Below, one piece after another: positions 15,857 through 25,000 of a DNA stretch of 64,000 nt. The translations under genes and the position numbers were made by a program. Origin of the DNA: Bog-756 sp963696495 (GTDB taxonomy: Bacteria; Actinomycetota; Acidimicrobiia; Acidimicrobiales; RAAP-2); contig CAVOKJ010000002.1 in NCBI GenBank assembly GCA_963696495.1, positions 992,001 through 1,056,000 on the forward strand. Reading direction: 5' to 3'. The notes beneath the pieces are model-generated. The model was not told the DNA's origin and made no database searches. It worked only from the letters and a program-made list of their open reading frames with translations. Positions within the stretch are counted from its first letter, which is position 1. The number at the start of each line of letters is the position of its first letter.

Positions 15857-17340
15857 TCCCGCAGCAGTTGGGCCGACTCCGGCCGGCGGAGCTTCGCCAG
15901 CGTCTTCGCCTCGATCTGCCTGATGCGCTCACGGGTCACTCCGAACGCCTTCCCCACCTCTTCGAGCGTCCGGATCTTGCCGTCCTCCAACCCGAAGCGG
16001 AGCCGCACGACGTCCTGCTCCCGGGGTGAGAGATGGCCGAGCGCCTCGTGGACCGCGTCGTCGAGCATCATCCGCGCCGCGGCGTCGTCGGGCACCACCG
16101 CCTCGCGGTCCTCGATCAGATCGGACAGGCTGAAGTCGTCCTCATCGCCCATGGGCTGCTCGAGCGAGACCGTGTCCTGGTTGATGCGCTGGATCTCCCG
16201 CACCCGCTCGATGCTGAAGTCCACCCGTCCGGCCACCTCCTCGGCGCTCGGCTCCCGGCCGAGCTCCTGGAGGAGCTGGCGCTGGGCCCAGACGACCTTG
16301 TTGATGGTCTCCACCATGTGGACCGGGATTCGGATGGTCCGTGCCTGGTCGGCGATGGCCCGGGTGATGGCCTGGCGGATCCACCACGTGGCGTAGGTGG
16401 AGAACTTGAACCCCTTGGTGTGGTCGAACTTCTCGACCGCCCGCATGAGCCCCAGATTCCCCTCCTGGATCAGGTCGAGGAAGGCCAGGCCCCGATTGCG
16501 GTAGCGCTTGGCGATGGAGACGACGAGGCGCAGGTTGGCCTCGATCAGCGCTTCCTTGGCCGCCTGGCCCCGGCGCACCAGCATGCGGTCGGTGGGCCGC
16601 TCCGGGTAGGACTCACCCACACCGCCCTCGAACGAGGCGAGTCGCTCCGCCGCCTCGTTGCCGGCCACGATGCGCTCGGCCAGCTCCACCTCGAGTGCGG
16701 CGTCGAGCAGCTTTACCTTGCCGATCTCCTTCAGGTACATGTGGACCGGATCGGCCGCCGATCCCCGGAACACGTCGTTGTCGGTGTACGAGTCGCTCGA
16801 GGAGGAACGGCGGGGAGGCCGCTCCCTCTTCGCCGCGGCACGCCCTTGACCCGGCTCGGGCCGGGCGCCGGTCGCCGGGGCAGCGCCCGGCTCAGCGGGA
16901 CGGGACGGTTCGAGGTTCACGATCTGAGCCGTCGGCGGCCCGGATCCCCCCTCGGCGTCCTCGCCCGTCCGCTCCGCCCCGCCGGGGAGCTGCTCGATGA
17001 GGAGCACGGGGAGGTCGTCGACCGACGGGGTGGGCAGGGGTACGACCGTGCTCTCGCCGGTGTCGTAGGTGAACTCGATCCCGGCCGCCCGTATCCGGTG
17101 GACCACCGCGGCGATGAGGTCGGCATCGAGCTCCACCGAGCGGAGCACCGTCACCACGTCGTCCTGGGTCAGACCACCGAGGGCGCGCCCCTTGCGGATC
17201 AACGCCTCGAATTCCGCCTCCGGCAGACCGTCGACCGCCAGGGTCGGTTCGGCCATGGGCGGGACCGAGGAATCGAGCGTCGCCGCGTCGTCGGCGGCGG
17301 CGTCGACCGACACCGTTCCCGACTGCTGCTTGGCGATCAC
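15838..17340 (-). CDS. rpoD: RNA polymerase primary sigma factor (sigma70 family)
   Basis: A 500-residue sigma factor that directs RNA polymerase to housekeeping promoters. The N-terminal 220 residues are an acidic, Pro/Ala-rich region 1.1-like segment, followed by DPVHMYLKEIGKVKLLD (region 1.2), NLRLVVSIAKRYRNRGLAFLD and the 2.3-2.4 block ending FSTYATWWIRQAITRAI. Region 3 follows, then region 4 with VTRERIRQIEAKTLAKLR and a short YLDEA tail. The GTG at 17340 overlaps the dnaG stop by 4 bp (GTGA), reproducing the classical dnaG-rpoD macromolecular synthesis unit, so I use that start. Confidence 0.95.
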   Translation of the reverse strand: MIAKQQSGTVSVDAAADDAATLDSSVPPMAEPTLAVDGLPEAEFEALIRKGRALGGLTQDDVVTVLRSVELDADLIAAVVHRIRAAGIEFTYDTGESTVVPLPTPSVDDLPVLLIEQLPGGAERTGEDAEGGSGPPTAQIVNLEPSRPAEPGAAPATGARPEPGQGRAAAKRERPPRRSSSSDSYTDNDVFRGSAADPVHMYLKEIGKVKLLDAALEVELAERIVAGNEAAERLASFEGGVGESYPERPTDRMLVRRGQAAKEALIEANLRLVVSIAKRYRNRGLAFLDLIQEGNLGLMRAVEKFDHTKGFKFSTYATWWIRQAITRAIADQARTIRIPVHMVETINKVVWAQRQLLQELGREPSAEEVAGRVDFSIERVREIQRINQDTVSLEQPMGDEDDFSLSDLIEDREAVVPDDAAARMMLDDAVHEALGHLSPREQDVVRLRFGLEDGKIRTLEEVGKAFGVTRERIRQIEAKTLAKLRRPESAQLLRDYLDEA

Positions 17341-19271
17341 GGAGTCCGCCCAGAACCTGCCATCGATGATCTCACCACGAGCCAGGCTACCAACCTTGCC
17401 GTCGCCCCGGCCGAGGCACCCGGATCGTCCAGCTCCTGGACCCATCGGGCCACGTCCTCGCCCTCCGAAGCCGCCTCGGGGGACGTGCGGGCCTCGGCGG
17501 TGAGCAGGGTCAGTTCCCATCGTGCGGCGTCCCGGACCAGCTGGAGCACCACCTCGTCCGGCTCACCGGTGGGCTCCTCCACCGTGAGCCGGACCAGCAG
17601 GGCCCTCACCTCCGGCGGGGCCCCGTCGATGGCCCCGTGGAGATCGTCGGCGTCGACCAGACACTGGAAGGCGGCCCGCTGGAGGTCGTCACGGAAGAGC
17701 GCGGGCTCGAGGCGCTCCCCCACGTCGTCGGGGCGGTGGATGGCCAGCCGGAGCGCCTCGAGCCCCGGGCGGAACTCGCGGGCCGGTCGACCGCTCCGCC
17801 GGGAGGTGGGGCCGCCCGACCCACCGTTGTGGGCCCCGGGACCGCGGTCGGGCCCGTCCGACTCCCAGCCGTCGTCCGGGTCCCTGACCCACGGCTCCCC
17901 GCCATCGGCCGGCGCCTCACTCCGTTGGCGGGTCACCCCGTCCGCCCGTGAGGCCCGCCGCCCGCCCGGACCCGGTACCGGGCGGGGGCCCTCCTTGCGC
18001 AGCTGCTCGAGCCGGTCCCTGAGGAGCAGCGGCTCGAGCCGGCACCGCTCCGCCACCTGCATGAGGTACTGGTCCCGCACCAGGTTGTCCGGGTGCTCGG
18101 CCACAGCGGCCAGCGCGGTGTCCGCCGCCTTGGCCCTGCCTTCCGGCGAGGTGAGCTCGGCGCCGTCGAGGATCCGCTCCACCCGGAACTGGAGGAACGG
18201 CTTCGCCCCCTCGATGGCGGCACGCAGTCCGTCGGGGTCGGACCGGGCCAGCTCGCCGGGGTCGGAGCCGGCGGGCAGTGATGCCACGGCCACGTTGATC
18301 TCCAGCCGGCGCTCCCACTCGTAGAAACGGCCGGCGGCGGACTGCCCGGCGCCGTCGGCGTCGAAGGCCAGGACCACACGCGAGGCGAAGCCTCGGAGCA
18401 GTTTGACGTGCTCCTCGGCCAGGGCCGTCCCGCAGGTGGCCACGGCGCGCTCCACGCCGGCCTCGAAGAGCCCGATCACGTCGGTATAGCCTTCGCACAC
18501 GACCACCTCGTCGTGCTTGATGATGTCCTGCTTGGCCCAGTTGAGCGCGTACAGGGTTCGACGCTTGGAGTAGATCGGGGTCTCGGTCGAGTTCTTGTAC
18601 TTGGCGGGGTCCGAGCCCCCGGGCAGGATCCTTCCCCCGAGGGCCACCGGATGGCCCGAGGGGTCGCAGATGGGGAAGAGGACCCGTGCCCGGAAGGCGT
18701 CCTGGAGACGGCCCATCCGGTTGGTGAAGCCGAGGCCCGCCCCGACAGCGACCTCCTCGCTGAGGCCGATCCCCCGGCACAGCTCGTCCCAACCGTCGGG
18801 GGCCCAACCCAGCCGGAACCGACGGACGACGGCGCCGTCGTACCCTCGGCTGCGGAGGTAGTCCCGCGCCTGGCCGGCGTCCGCTCCGACCAGCAGCCGC
18901 TGGTGGTACCACTCGGTGGCCTGCTCCATGGCGTCGAGGAACACCTTCCGGCGCTGGTTGTCACGTCCCGAGTTGGCGTCCTCGCGGATGGTGATGCCCG
19001 CCTTGTCCGCCAGTCGGCGAACGGCGTCGACGAAGTCGAGGTGTTCGATCTCACGGACGAAGGTGATGGCGTCGCCCTTGGCCTGGCAGCCGAAGCAGTA
19101 GTAGAAGCCCTCGTCCGCATTGACGCTGAACGAGGCCGTCTTCTCGCCGTGGAACGGGCACAGGCCCACCCACCGGCGCCCTTGGCGCTTCAGCGCGGCG
19201 TGCTCTCCGATCAGGGCGACGATGTCGGTGGCCTGCCTGACCCGTGCGACGTCCTCATCGGGGATGCCCAT
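17337..19271 (-). CDS. dnaG: DNA primase
   Basis: A 644-residue primase that makes RNA primers for replication. The N-terminal CHC2 zinc domain shows C38, H41, C59 and C62 (LCPFHGEKTASFS ... YYCFGC). The TOPRIM core has VVVCEGYTDVIGLF and VVLAFDADGAGQSAA. A Pro/Gly/Asp-rich linker (about residues 435-510) separates the catalytic part from the C-terminal helicase-interacting domain. It starts with ATG and is coupled to rpoD downstream through a GTGA overlap. Confidence 0.96.
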   Translation of the reverse strand: MGIPDEDVARVRQATDIVALIGEHAALKRQGRRWVGLCPFHGEKTASFSVNADEGFYYCFGCQAKGDAITFVREIEHLDFVDAVRRLADKAGITIREDANSGRDNQRRKVFLDAMEQATEWYHQRLLVGADAGQARDYLRSRGYDGAVVRRFRLGWAPDGWDELCRGIGLSEEVAVGAGLGFTNRMGRLQDAFRARVLFPICDPSGHPVALGGRILPGGSDPAKYKNSTETPIYSKRRTLYALNWAKQDIIKHDEVVVCEGYTDVIGLFEAGVERAVATCGTALAEEHVKLLRGFASRVVLAFDADGAGQSAAGRFYEWERRLEINVAVASLPAGSDPGELARSDPDGLRAAIEGAKPFLQFRVERILDGAELTSPEGRAKAADTALAAVAEHPDNLVRDQYLMQVAERCRLEPLLLRDRLEQLRKEGPRPVPGPGGRRASRADGVTRQRSEAPADGGEPWVRDPDDGWESDGPDRGPGAHNGGSGGPTSRRSGRPAREFRPGLEALRLAIHRPDDVGERLEPALFRDDLQRAAFQCLVDADDLHGAIDGAPPEVRALLVRLTVEEPTGEPDEVVLQLVRDAARWELTLLTAEARTSPEAASEGEDVARWVQELDDPGASAGATARLVAWLVVRSSMAGSGRTP

Positions 19272-19373
19272 AGGTGACGACGGTACCGCGTGGCTGAGCC
19301 GGTCGGACCGGCGGGTCGACCGGGCGTGCCGCCGACGGGCGGAGGACCGGGGCCCGCCCGGGCCAGCGCCGGA

Positions 19374-22157
19374 TCAGACCTTGGCCGACGACTTGGCCTT
19401 GGAGGACTTGGACTTCCCGGTGGGCGCGGCCTTGGACTTGGGGGCGGACCCGGCCTTGGACTTGGGGGTGGACTTCGCCGGCTTGGGCGGCACCAGGCCC
19501 GCCAGCACGCTCTGGGCGGCGGCCAGGCGGGCGATGGGCACGCGGAAGGGCGAGCAGCTCACGTAGTCCAGCCCGGCCGCGGCGAAGGTGCGGATGGACT
19601 CGGGGTCACCGCCGTGCTCACCGCACACCCCGATCTTGAGGGAAGGACGGGTCGCCCGGCCCCGCTGGACCCCGAGCCTCACCAGCTCCCCCACGCCGTC
19701 GGGATCGACCACCTCGAAGGGATTCCGCGACAACAGGCCCTGCTCGAGGTAGGCGGACATCATGCGGCCCTCGACGTCGTCACGGCTGAACCCGAAGGTC
19801 ATCTGGGTGAGGTCGTTCGTCCCGAAGGAGAAGAAGTCGGCCTCCTCGGCGATCTGGCCCGCCAGGAGGGCGGCCCGGGGGGTCTCGATCATGGTGCCGA
19901 TCAGGACTTCGAGCGCGCCGGTACTGTCCTTGCCCGTCCTACCCTTGCGGCTGGCCGCCCCGCCGGCCGCCTCCGCCTCGGCGATGGCGGCCTCGACCCA
20001 CGACCGGGCGAGGGCCATCTCCTCGCGGGAGACGGTGAGCGGGATCATGATCTCGACGATCGGATGCCCTCCAGCGGCCACGCGGCTGAGCGCCGCCTCC
20101 ATGAGGGCCCGCACCTGCATGGCGTAGAGCCCGGGCTTGATCACCCCGAGCCTGACCCCGCGGGTCCCGAGCATCGGGTTGTACTCGTGCCACGCCTTGG
20201 CCGCCTCGTACAGCCGGCCCTCCTCCTCGTCGAGGCCGACCGTGGCCTCCTTGATGGCCAGCTCCTGGGTGTCCGGGAGGAACTCGTGGAGCGGCGGGTC
20301 GAGGAGCCTGATGGTGACGGGGAGACCGTCCATGGCCTCGAGGATCTCCACGAAGTCGGACCGCTGGGCGACGCGCAGTTCCTCGAGGGCCAGCACCTCC
20401 TCCTCGGGGGTGCCGGCCAGGATCATGCGTCGGACGATGGGCAGCCGGTCCTCGGCCAGGAACATGTGCTCGGTCCGGCAGAGACCGATCCCCTCGGCAC
20501 CGTGACGGCGGGCATTGGCGGCGTCCGGCCCGGTGTCGGCGTTGGCCCGCACGCCGAGGTGGCCGGCCCGCACCGCGTCCGCCCATCCGAGGACGATCTC
20601 GAACTCCGGGGGCGTCTCGCCCACGGTCATCTCCACCTGACCCAGCACGACCGTGCCGTTCGTGCCGTCCACCGAGATCCAGTCACCCTCGTTGACCACG
20701 ACGTCGCCCACGGAGAACGAGGCGGCCGAGATACGCAGCGCCTCGGCACCGACGACTGCCGGCTTCCCCCACCCCCTGGCCACCACGGCGGCATGGCTCA
20801 CCAGGCCGCCCCTGGCCGTCAGGATCCCCTCGGCCGCCAGCATGCCGTGCACGTCCTCCGGCGAGGTCTCGCTGCGCACCAGCACCACGCGTTCACCCCG
20901 CTCGGCCGCTGCCTGGGCGTCGTCGGCGGTCAGATAGACCCGGCCGACGGCGGCGCCGGGTGAGGCGCCAAGGCCGCGGGCCAGCACCGCATGGCCGGTC
21001 CCGGAGAACTGCGGATGGAGGACCTGTTCGAGGTGCTCGCCGGTGATCCGGCCCAGTGCTTCCTCCTTGGTCAGCTTGATCGCCTTCTCCCCAACCATGT
21101 CGACCGCCATCCTGAGGGCGGCCCGCCCGGTCCGCTTGCCCACCCTGGTCTGGAGCATCCACAGCTTGCCCTGCTCGATGGTGAACTCCGTGTCGCACAT
21201 GTCCCGGTAGTGCGACTCGAGACGGGCGAAGATGGCGAGCAGCTCCCGGTGGATCTCGGGGAACTCGTCCTTCAGGGCGGACAGCGGCTCGGTGTTGCGG
21301 ATACCGGCCACGACGTCCTCACCCTGGGCATTGATCAGGAAGTCCCCGTATTCGCCGGTGGCCCCGGTGGCCGGGTCGCGGGTGAACCCGACCCCGGTCC
21401 CCGAGGCGTCGTCGCGGTTCCCGAACACCATGGCCTGCACGTTGACCGCCGTGCCGAGGTCGTGGGCGATGCGCTCGCGCACCCGGTAGGCGATGGCCCG
21501 TGGGCCGTTCCACGAGGCGAAGACCGCCTCGATGGCCCCGCGCAGCTGCTCGTCGGGGTCCTGGGGGAACGGCCGGCCGGTGTGCCGCTCCACGATCTGC
21601 TGGTAGGCGTCGACGAGATAGCGCAGGAGGCCGATGGGGACACCCGCATCCGACGTGGTGCCGGCCAACTCCTTGGCCGCCTCGAGGAGCAGGTCGAACT
21701 CGTCGCCGGGAACGCCCAGGACGATCCGGCCGTACATCGCCACGAACCGACGGTAGGAGTCGTAGGCGAAGCGCTCGTCGTCGGTCTGCTTGGCCAGCCC
21801 CTCGACCGACTGGTCGTTGAGGCCGAGGTTGAGGACCGTGTCCATCATGCCCGGCATGGAGAACTTGGCCCCGGAGCGGACGGACACGAGCAACGGATCG
21901 CTCGGGTCGCCGATCCGCTTCCCCATCTTCTTCTCCAGGCGGGCCCTGGCCTTGGCCACCTCACCGGTCAGCGTCTCGGGCCACCCGCCCCCCATATAGG
22001 ACCGGCAGGCCGTGGCGGCGATGGTGAACCCGGGCGGCACCGGGAGCTTCAGCACCGACGTCATCTCGGCCAGGTTGGCACCCTTGCCCCCCAGGAGGTC
22101 CTTCATCTCCATGGGGGGCTTGCGGTGGGCATGGTCGAAATCGAAGACGAACGGCAT
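19374..22157 (-). CDS. ppdK: Pyruvate, phosphate dikinase
   Basis: A 927-residue enzyme interconverting pyruvate + ATP + Pi and phosphoenolpyruvate + AMP + PPi. The N-terminal ATP-grasp domain has GGKGANLAEMT. The phosphohistidine domain has GGLVSHAAVVARG with catalytic H455, matching family numbering. The C-terminal PEP/pyruvate barrel ends with GVCGEHGGD carrying the catalytic Cys. Position 453 is Val where the family usually has the regulatory Thr (TSH). The last 38 residues form a Lys/Ser/Ala/Pro tail with 11 lysines, absent from typical members. The ATG at 22157 has AGGAG upstream. It is monocistronic. Confidence 0.96.
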   Translation of the reverse strand: MPFVFDFDHAHRKPPMEMKDLLGGKGANLAEMTSVLKLPVPPGFTIAATACRSYMGGGWPETLTGEVAKARARLEKKMGKRIGDPSDPLLVSVRSGAKFSMPGMMDTVLNLGLNDQSVEGLAKQTDDERFAYDSYRRFVAMYGRIVLGVPGDEFDLLLEAAKELAGTTSDAGVPIGLLRYLVDAYQQIVERHTGRPFPQDPDEQLRGAIEAVFASWNGPRAIAYRVRERIAHDLGTAVNVQAMVFGNRDDASGTGVGFTRDPATGATGEYGDFLINAQGEDVVAGIRNTEPLSALKDEFPEIHRELLAIFARLESHYRDMCDTEFTIEQGKLWMLQTRVGKRTGRAALRMAVDMVGEKAIKLTKEEALGRITGEHLEQVLHPQFSGTGHAVLARGLGASPGAAVGRVYLTADDAQAAAERGERVVLVRSETSPEDVHGMLAAEGILTARGGLVSHAAVVARGWGKPAVVGAEALRISAASFSVGDVVVNEGDWISVDGTNGTVVLGQVEMTVGETPPEFEIVLGWADAVRAGHLGVRANADTGPDAANARRHGAEGIGLCRTEHMFLAEDRLPIVRRMILAGTPEEEVLALEELRVAQRSDFVEILEAMDGLPVTIRLLDPPLHEFLPDTQELAIKEATVGLDEEEGRLYEAAKAWHEYNPMLGTRGVRLGVIKPGLYAMQVRALMEAALSRVAAGGHPIVEIMIPLTVSREEMALARSWVEAAIAEAEAAGGAASRKGRTGKDSTGALEVLIGTMIETPRAALLAGQIAEEADFFSFGTNDLTQMTFGFSRDDVEGRMMSAYLEQGLLSRNPFEVVDPDGVGELVRLGVQRGRATRPSLKIGVCGEHGGDPESIRTFAAAGLDYVSCSPFRVPIARLAAAQSVLAGLVPPKPAKSTPKSKAGSAPKSKAAPTGKSKSSKAKSSAKV

Positions 22158-22489
22158 GGGGACGGGGACTCCTGGGGTGGGTTCGGGAAGGGCCGATCAG
22201 CGGGCCGGGCACGTGCGCACGCGCCCGATAAACCCTACCTGGCCACCGTCGGCCCGACGGACTGTCACGTCAGAAGGCGGGAGGGAGCTGGGCGTCGCCG
22301 CCCAGGACAAGAGGAGGGCCACCGCGGCGACCGGGCCGGCCACCGGGGCGGCGGTCAGCACCACGGCCACCGCCACCGTCCCTCGTGAGCCCCGTCCCCC
22401 TTTGGCTCAGGTCACCGGGCGATCCTCCCAGTGGCGCCGGTGACGGAGGCAGGCCCAGGATGACGGGTCGGGCGCCCACGGCGATGGCC
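22158..22489. other. Gap between ppdK and glyS with no convincing gene
   Basis: In this 332-bp stretch I find no gene I can support. A minus-strand valine/alanine-rich frame (GTGGCGGTGGCC...) would encode a short hydrophobic peptide, but it has rare codons near its end and overlaps the likely ppdK promoter region. No strong hairpin or repeat is seen. Confidence 0.5.
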
Positions 22490-23821
22490 CTAGGCCAGGT
22501 CCATTCTCCGACGCACCTCGGCGAGCAGCTCGCCGACGGGGACGCGGACCTGCTCGGTCGTGTCGCGGTCCCGCACGGTCACCGCTCCGTCGTCCAGCGA
22601 GTCGAAGTCGACGGTCACGCACCACGGTGTGCCCACCTCGTCCTGGCGGCGGTAGCGCTTGCCGATGGACTGGGTGACGTCGTAGTCGCACATGAAGTGC
22701 GGCTGGAGCGAGGCCAGCACCTCGCGAGCCAGCGGTTCGAGGGTCTCCTTCTTCGAGAGAGGGAGCACCGCCACCTGGTAGGGGGCGAGGCGGGGGTGCA
22801 GCTGCAGGACGGTGCGCGCCTCACCACCGACCTCGTCCTCGCGGTAGGCCGAGAGCAGGAAGGCCATCATCGTCCTGGTGGCTCCGGCGGCCGGCTCGAT
22901 GACGTAGGGGAAGTAACGCTCGTTGGTGGCCTGATCGAAGTACTCGAGACGCTCGCCGGATGCCGCGGAGTGGGCCCGCAGGTCGAAGTCGGTGCGGTTG
23001 GCGATCCCTTCGAGCTCGTCCCACCCCCACGGGAAGAGGAACTCCACATCGGCGGTGGCCGCCGAGTAGTGGGAGAGCTCGTCGGGGTCGTGGTGACGCA
23101 GGCGGAGCTGATCGGTCGGGATGCCGAGGTCGGTGTACCAGGAGTACCGTTCGTCCAGCCAGTACTGGAACCACCGGTCGGCCTCGGACGGAGGGACGAA
23201 GAACTCCATCTCCATCTGCTCGAACTCTCGGGTCCGGAAGACGAAGTTCTGCGGGGTGATCTCGTTCCGGAATGACTTGCCCACCTGAGCGATGCCGAAC
23301 GGCGGCTTCTTCCGGGTCGTCTGGAGGACGTTGGCGAAATTGATGAACATGCCCTGTGCCGTCTCCGGGCGGAGGTAGGCGACCGCACCCTCGTCCTCCA
23401 GGGGTCCGGCGTGGGTCTTGAACATCAGGTTGAAGGCGCGGGCCGGCGTGAATTCGGTCGAGCCGCAGTTCGGGCAGACCCCCTCGATCTTGTCCTCACG
23501 CCACCGCTGGTGGCAGTTCCGGCAGTCGACGAGGGGATCGGTGAAGTTGGACAGGTGGCCGGACGCCTCCCACACCGCGGGCGGCGAGAGGATGGCGGCG
23601 TCGAGACCGACCACGTCGTCGCGTCGCTGGACCATGGACTCCCACCAGGCATTCTTCACATTGCGCAGGAGGTTGACGCCCAGGGGGCCGTAGTCGTAGG
23701 TGGATCGGAACCCGCCGTAGATCTCCGCCGACTGGAAGATGAACCCGCGCCGCTTGCACAGCCCGACGACCTTGTCCATCAGGTCGGAGGGCGCGCCAGC
23801 AGCGATGTCGGGGTCAGGCAT
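22490..23821 (-). CDS. glyS: Glycyl-tRNA synthetase (single-chain, class II)
   Basis: A 443-residue alpha2-type synthetase that charges tRNA-Gly. It begins MPDPDIAAGAP and quickly reaches KVVGLCKRRGFIFQSAEIYGG. It shows a zinc-like pair CRNCHQRW ... GVCPNCGS (about 105-125), motif 2 in GKSFRNEITP, motif 3 near GATRTMMAFL, and a C-terminal anticodon-binding domain (YQVAVLPLSKKE). An upstream in-frame ATG (23854) exists. I choose 23821 because TACCAT lies 8 bases before it, which suits a leaderless transcript starting at the ATG. No Shine-Dalgarno precedes it. Confidence 0.95.
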   Translation of the reverse strand: MPDPDIAAGAPSDLMDKVVGLCKRRGFIFQSAEIYGGFRSTYDYGPLGVNLLRNVKNAWWESMVQRRDDVVGLDAAILSPPAVWEASGHLSNFTDPLVDCRNCHQRWREDKIEGVCPNCGSTEFTPARAFNLMFKTHAGPLEDEGAVAYLRPETAQGMFINFANVLQTTRKKPPFGIAQVGKSFRNEITPQNFVFRTREFEQMEMEFFVPPSEADRWFQYWLDERYSWYTDLGIPTDQLRLRHHDPDELSHYSAATADVEFLFPWGWDELEGIANRTDFDLRAHSAASGERLEYFDQATNERYFPYVIEPAAGATRTMMAFLLSAYREDEVGGEARTVLQLHPRLAPYQVAVLPLSKKETLEPLAREVLASLQPHFMCDYDVTQSIGKRYRRQDEVGTPWCVTVDFDSLDDGAVTVRDRDTTEQVRVPVGELLAEVRRRMDLA

Positions 23822-23884
23822 AGGGAGGAATGGTACCGGTTGGCACCGGGCCATCCGCCCGGTCCGGCGTCAGGTCCGGCCGGG

Positions 23885-25000
23885 TCATGCGGGACCGGCC
23901 AGCCGTGAGGTCACCTGGTTGGCCAGCAACCGGCCGCGGACGGTCAGCACCGCACGACCGTCCACCTGGTCGACCAGGCCCTCGAGTGCACCATCGGGCG
24001 CCAGCGCGTCGGCGGGGACGCCCCTGGGGGTCCGGAGGGCGAGGACGAGGCCCTCGAACCGCCGCTGCCCCTCGGTGAGCACCTCCTCGCCGGCCACCGC
24101 CGTCCGGCCGTGGTCGACCGCAGCGATGTACCGGTCGGGGGTGCGGAGGTTCCACCAGCGCCGCCCGGCCCGGTGCGAGTGGGCGGCCGAGCCGATCCCC
24201 CGGTAGTCGCCCTGCTCCCAGTAGAGGTTGTTGTGGTGGCACTCGTGTCCCGGGTGTGCCCAATTGGAGATCTCCTCCCAGTGGTAGCCGGCGACGGTGA
24301 GGAGCCGCTCGGTCGTCTCGTAGCGGCCGGCCTGTTCGTCGTCGTCGGGATGCCGGTCCGGCGCAGCGGCCAGGGGCGTTCCCGGCTCGACCGTGAGGGC
24401 GTAGGCGCTGAGGTGGGGAGGCGGTTCGGTCAGGCCGAGCACGTCATCCAGCGTCCGTTCCCAGTCGCCGTCGGTCTCGCCGCTCCCTCCCATGATGAGG
24501 TCCATGCTCCACGACTCGAATCCGGCGGCGGCCACGGCGGCGGCGGCCTCGAGGCCCTCCGCCGCGCCGTGGCGGCGTCCGAGGCCGGTGAGCACGTGGG
24601 GAACCGTCGACTGCACGCCGAGTGAGATCCGGGTGACGCCACCTCGCCGGTAGTCGGCCAGGCGCTCGGCGGTGGCGTCCTCGGGATTGCACTCGACCGT
24701 GACCTCGGCCTCCTCGGTCCGGGGGACGGCGTCGAGGATCCGGACCAGCAGATCGGCGGGCAGCCGCGACGGCGTACCGCCACCGAAGAACACCGAGGTG
24801 GCCGCAGGGAGCTCCCCGTCGGCCTGCGCCCGATCGAGCTCGGCCACGCATGCGTCCACGTAGCGGTCCATCAGATGGTCACGGTCGGTGTAGGTGGCGA
24901 AGGCGCAGTAGTCGCAGCGGAACCGGCAGAACGGGACGTGCACGTAGACGCCGAACGCGCCGGCCGGGCCTGACGTGCTCACCGGGCCCGACGTGCTCAC
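23885..25000 (-). CDS. hemW: Radical SAM heme chaperone HemW
   Basis: A 371-residue radical SAM protein. The 4Fe-4S motif is C25-RFR-C29-DY-C32 (PFCRFRCDYCAF), followed by SVFFGGGTPSRL, ISLGVQS and the HHNNLYWEQGDYRGIG block typical of HemW rather than HemN. HemW carries heme to respiratory proteins at the membrane; older annotation as coproporphyrinogen oxidase is misleading. It starts at GTG, overlapping the photolyase stop by 4 bp. The first 12 residues repeat STSGPV because of a 21-bp duplication in the DNA. Confidence 0.92.
   Translation of the reverse strand: MSTSGPVSTSGPAGAFGVYVHVPFCRFRCDYCAFATYTDRDHLMDRYVDACVAELDRAQADGELPAATSVFFGGGTPSRLPADLLVRILDAVPRTEEAEVTVECNPEDATAERLADYRRGGVTRISLGVQSTVPHVLTGLGRRHGAAEGLEAAAAVAAAGFESWSMDLIMGGSGETDGDWERTLDDVLGLTEPPPHLSAYALTVEPGTPLAAAPDRHPDDDEQAGRYETTERLLTVAGYHWEEISNWAHPGHECHHNNLYWEQGDYRGIGSAAHSHRAGRRWWNLRTPDRYIAAVDHGRTAVAGEEVLTEGQRRFEGLVLALRTPRGVPADALAPDGALEGLVDQVDGRAVLTVRGRLLANQVTSRLAGPA

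Noticed and set aside
19290..20963. A 557-codon plus-strand frame
   Set aside because: It is antisense to ppdK, which has complete catalytic motifs and a proper start.
22197..22370. A short hydrophobic Val/Ala-rich minus-strand peptide between glyS and ppdK
   Set aside because: It has rare codons near its end, covers the probable ppdK promoter, and shows no conserved motif.
23885..25000. Oxygen-independent coproporphyrinogen III oxidase (HemN)
   Set aside because: The motif is CxxxCxxC and the HNNLYW block fits HemW. The HemN-specific CxxxCxxCxC pattern is absent.
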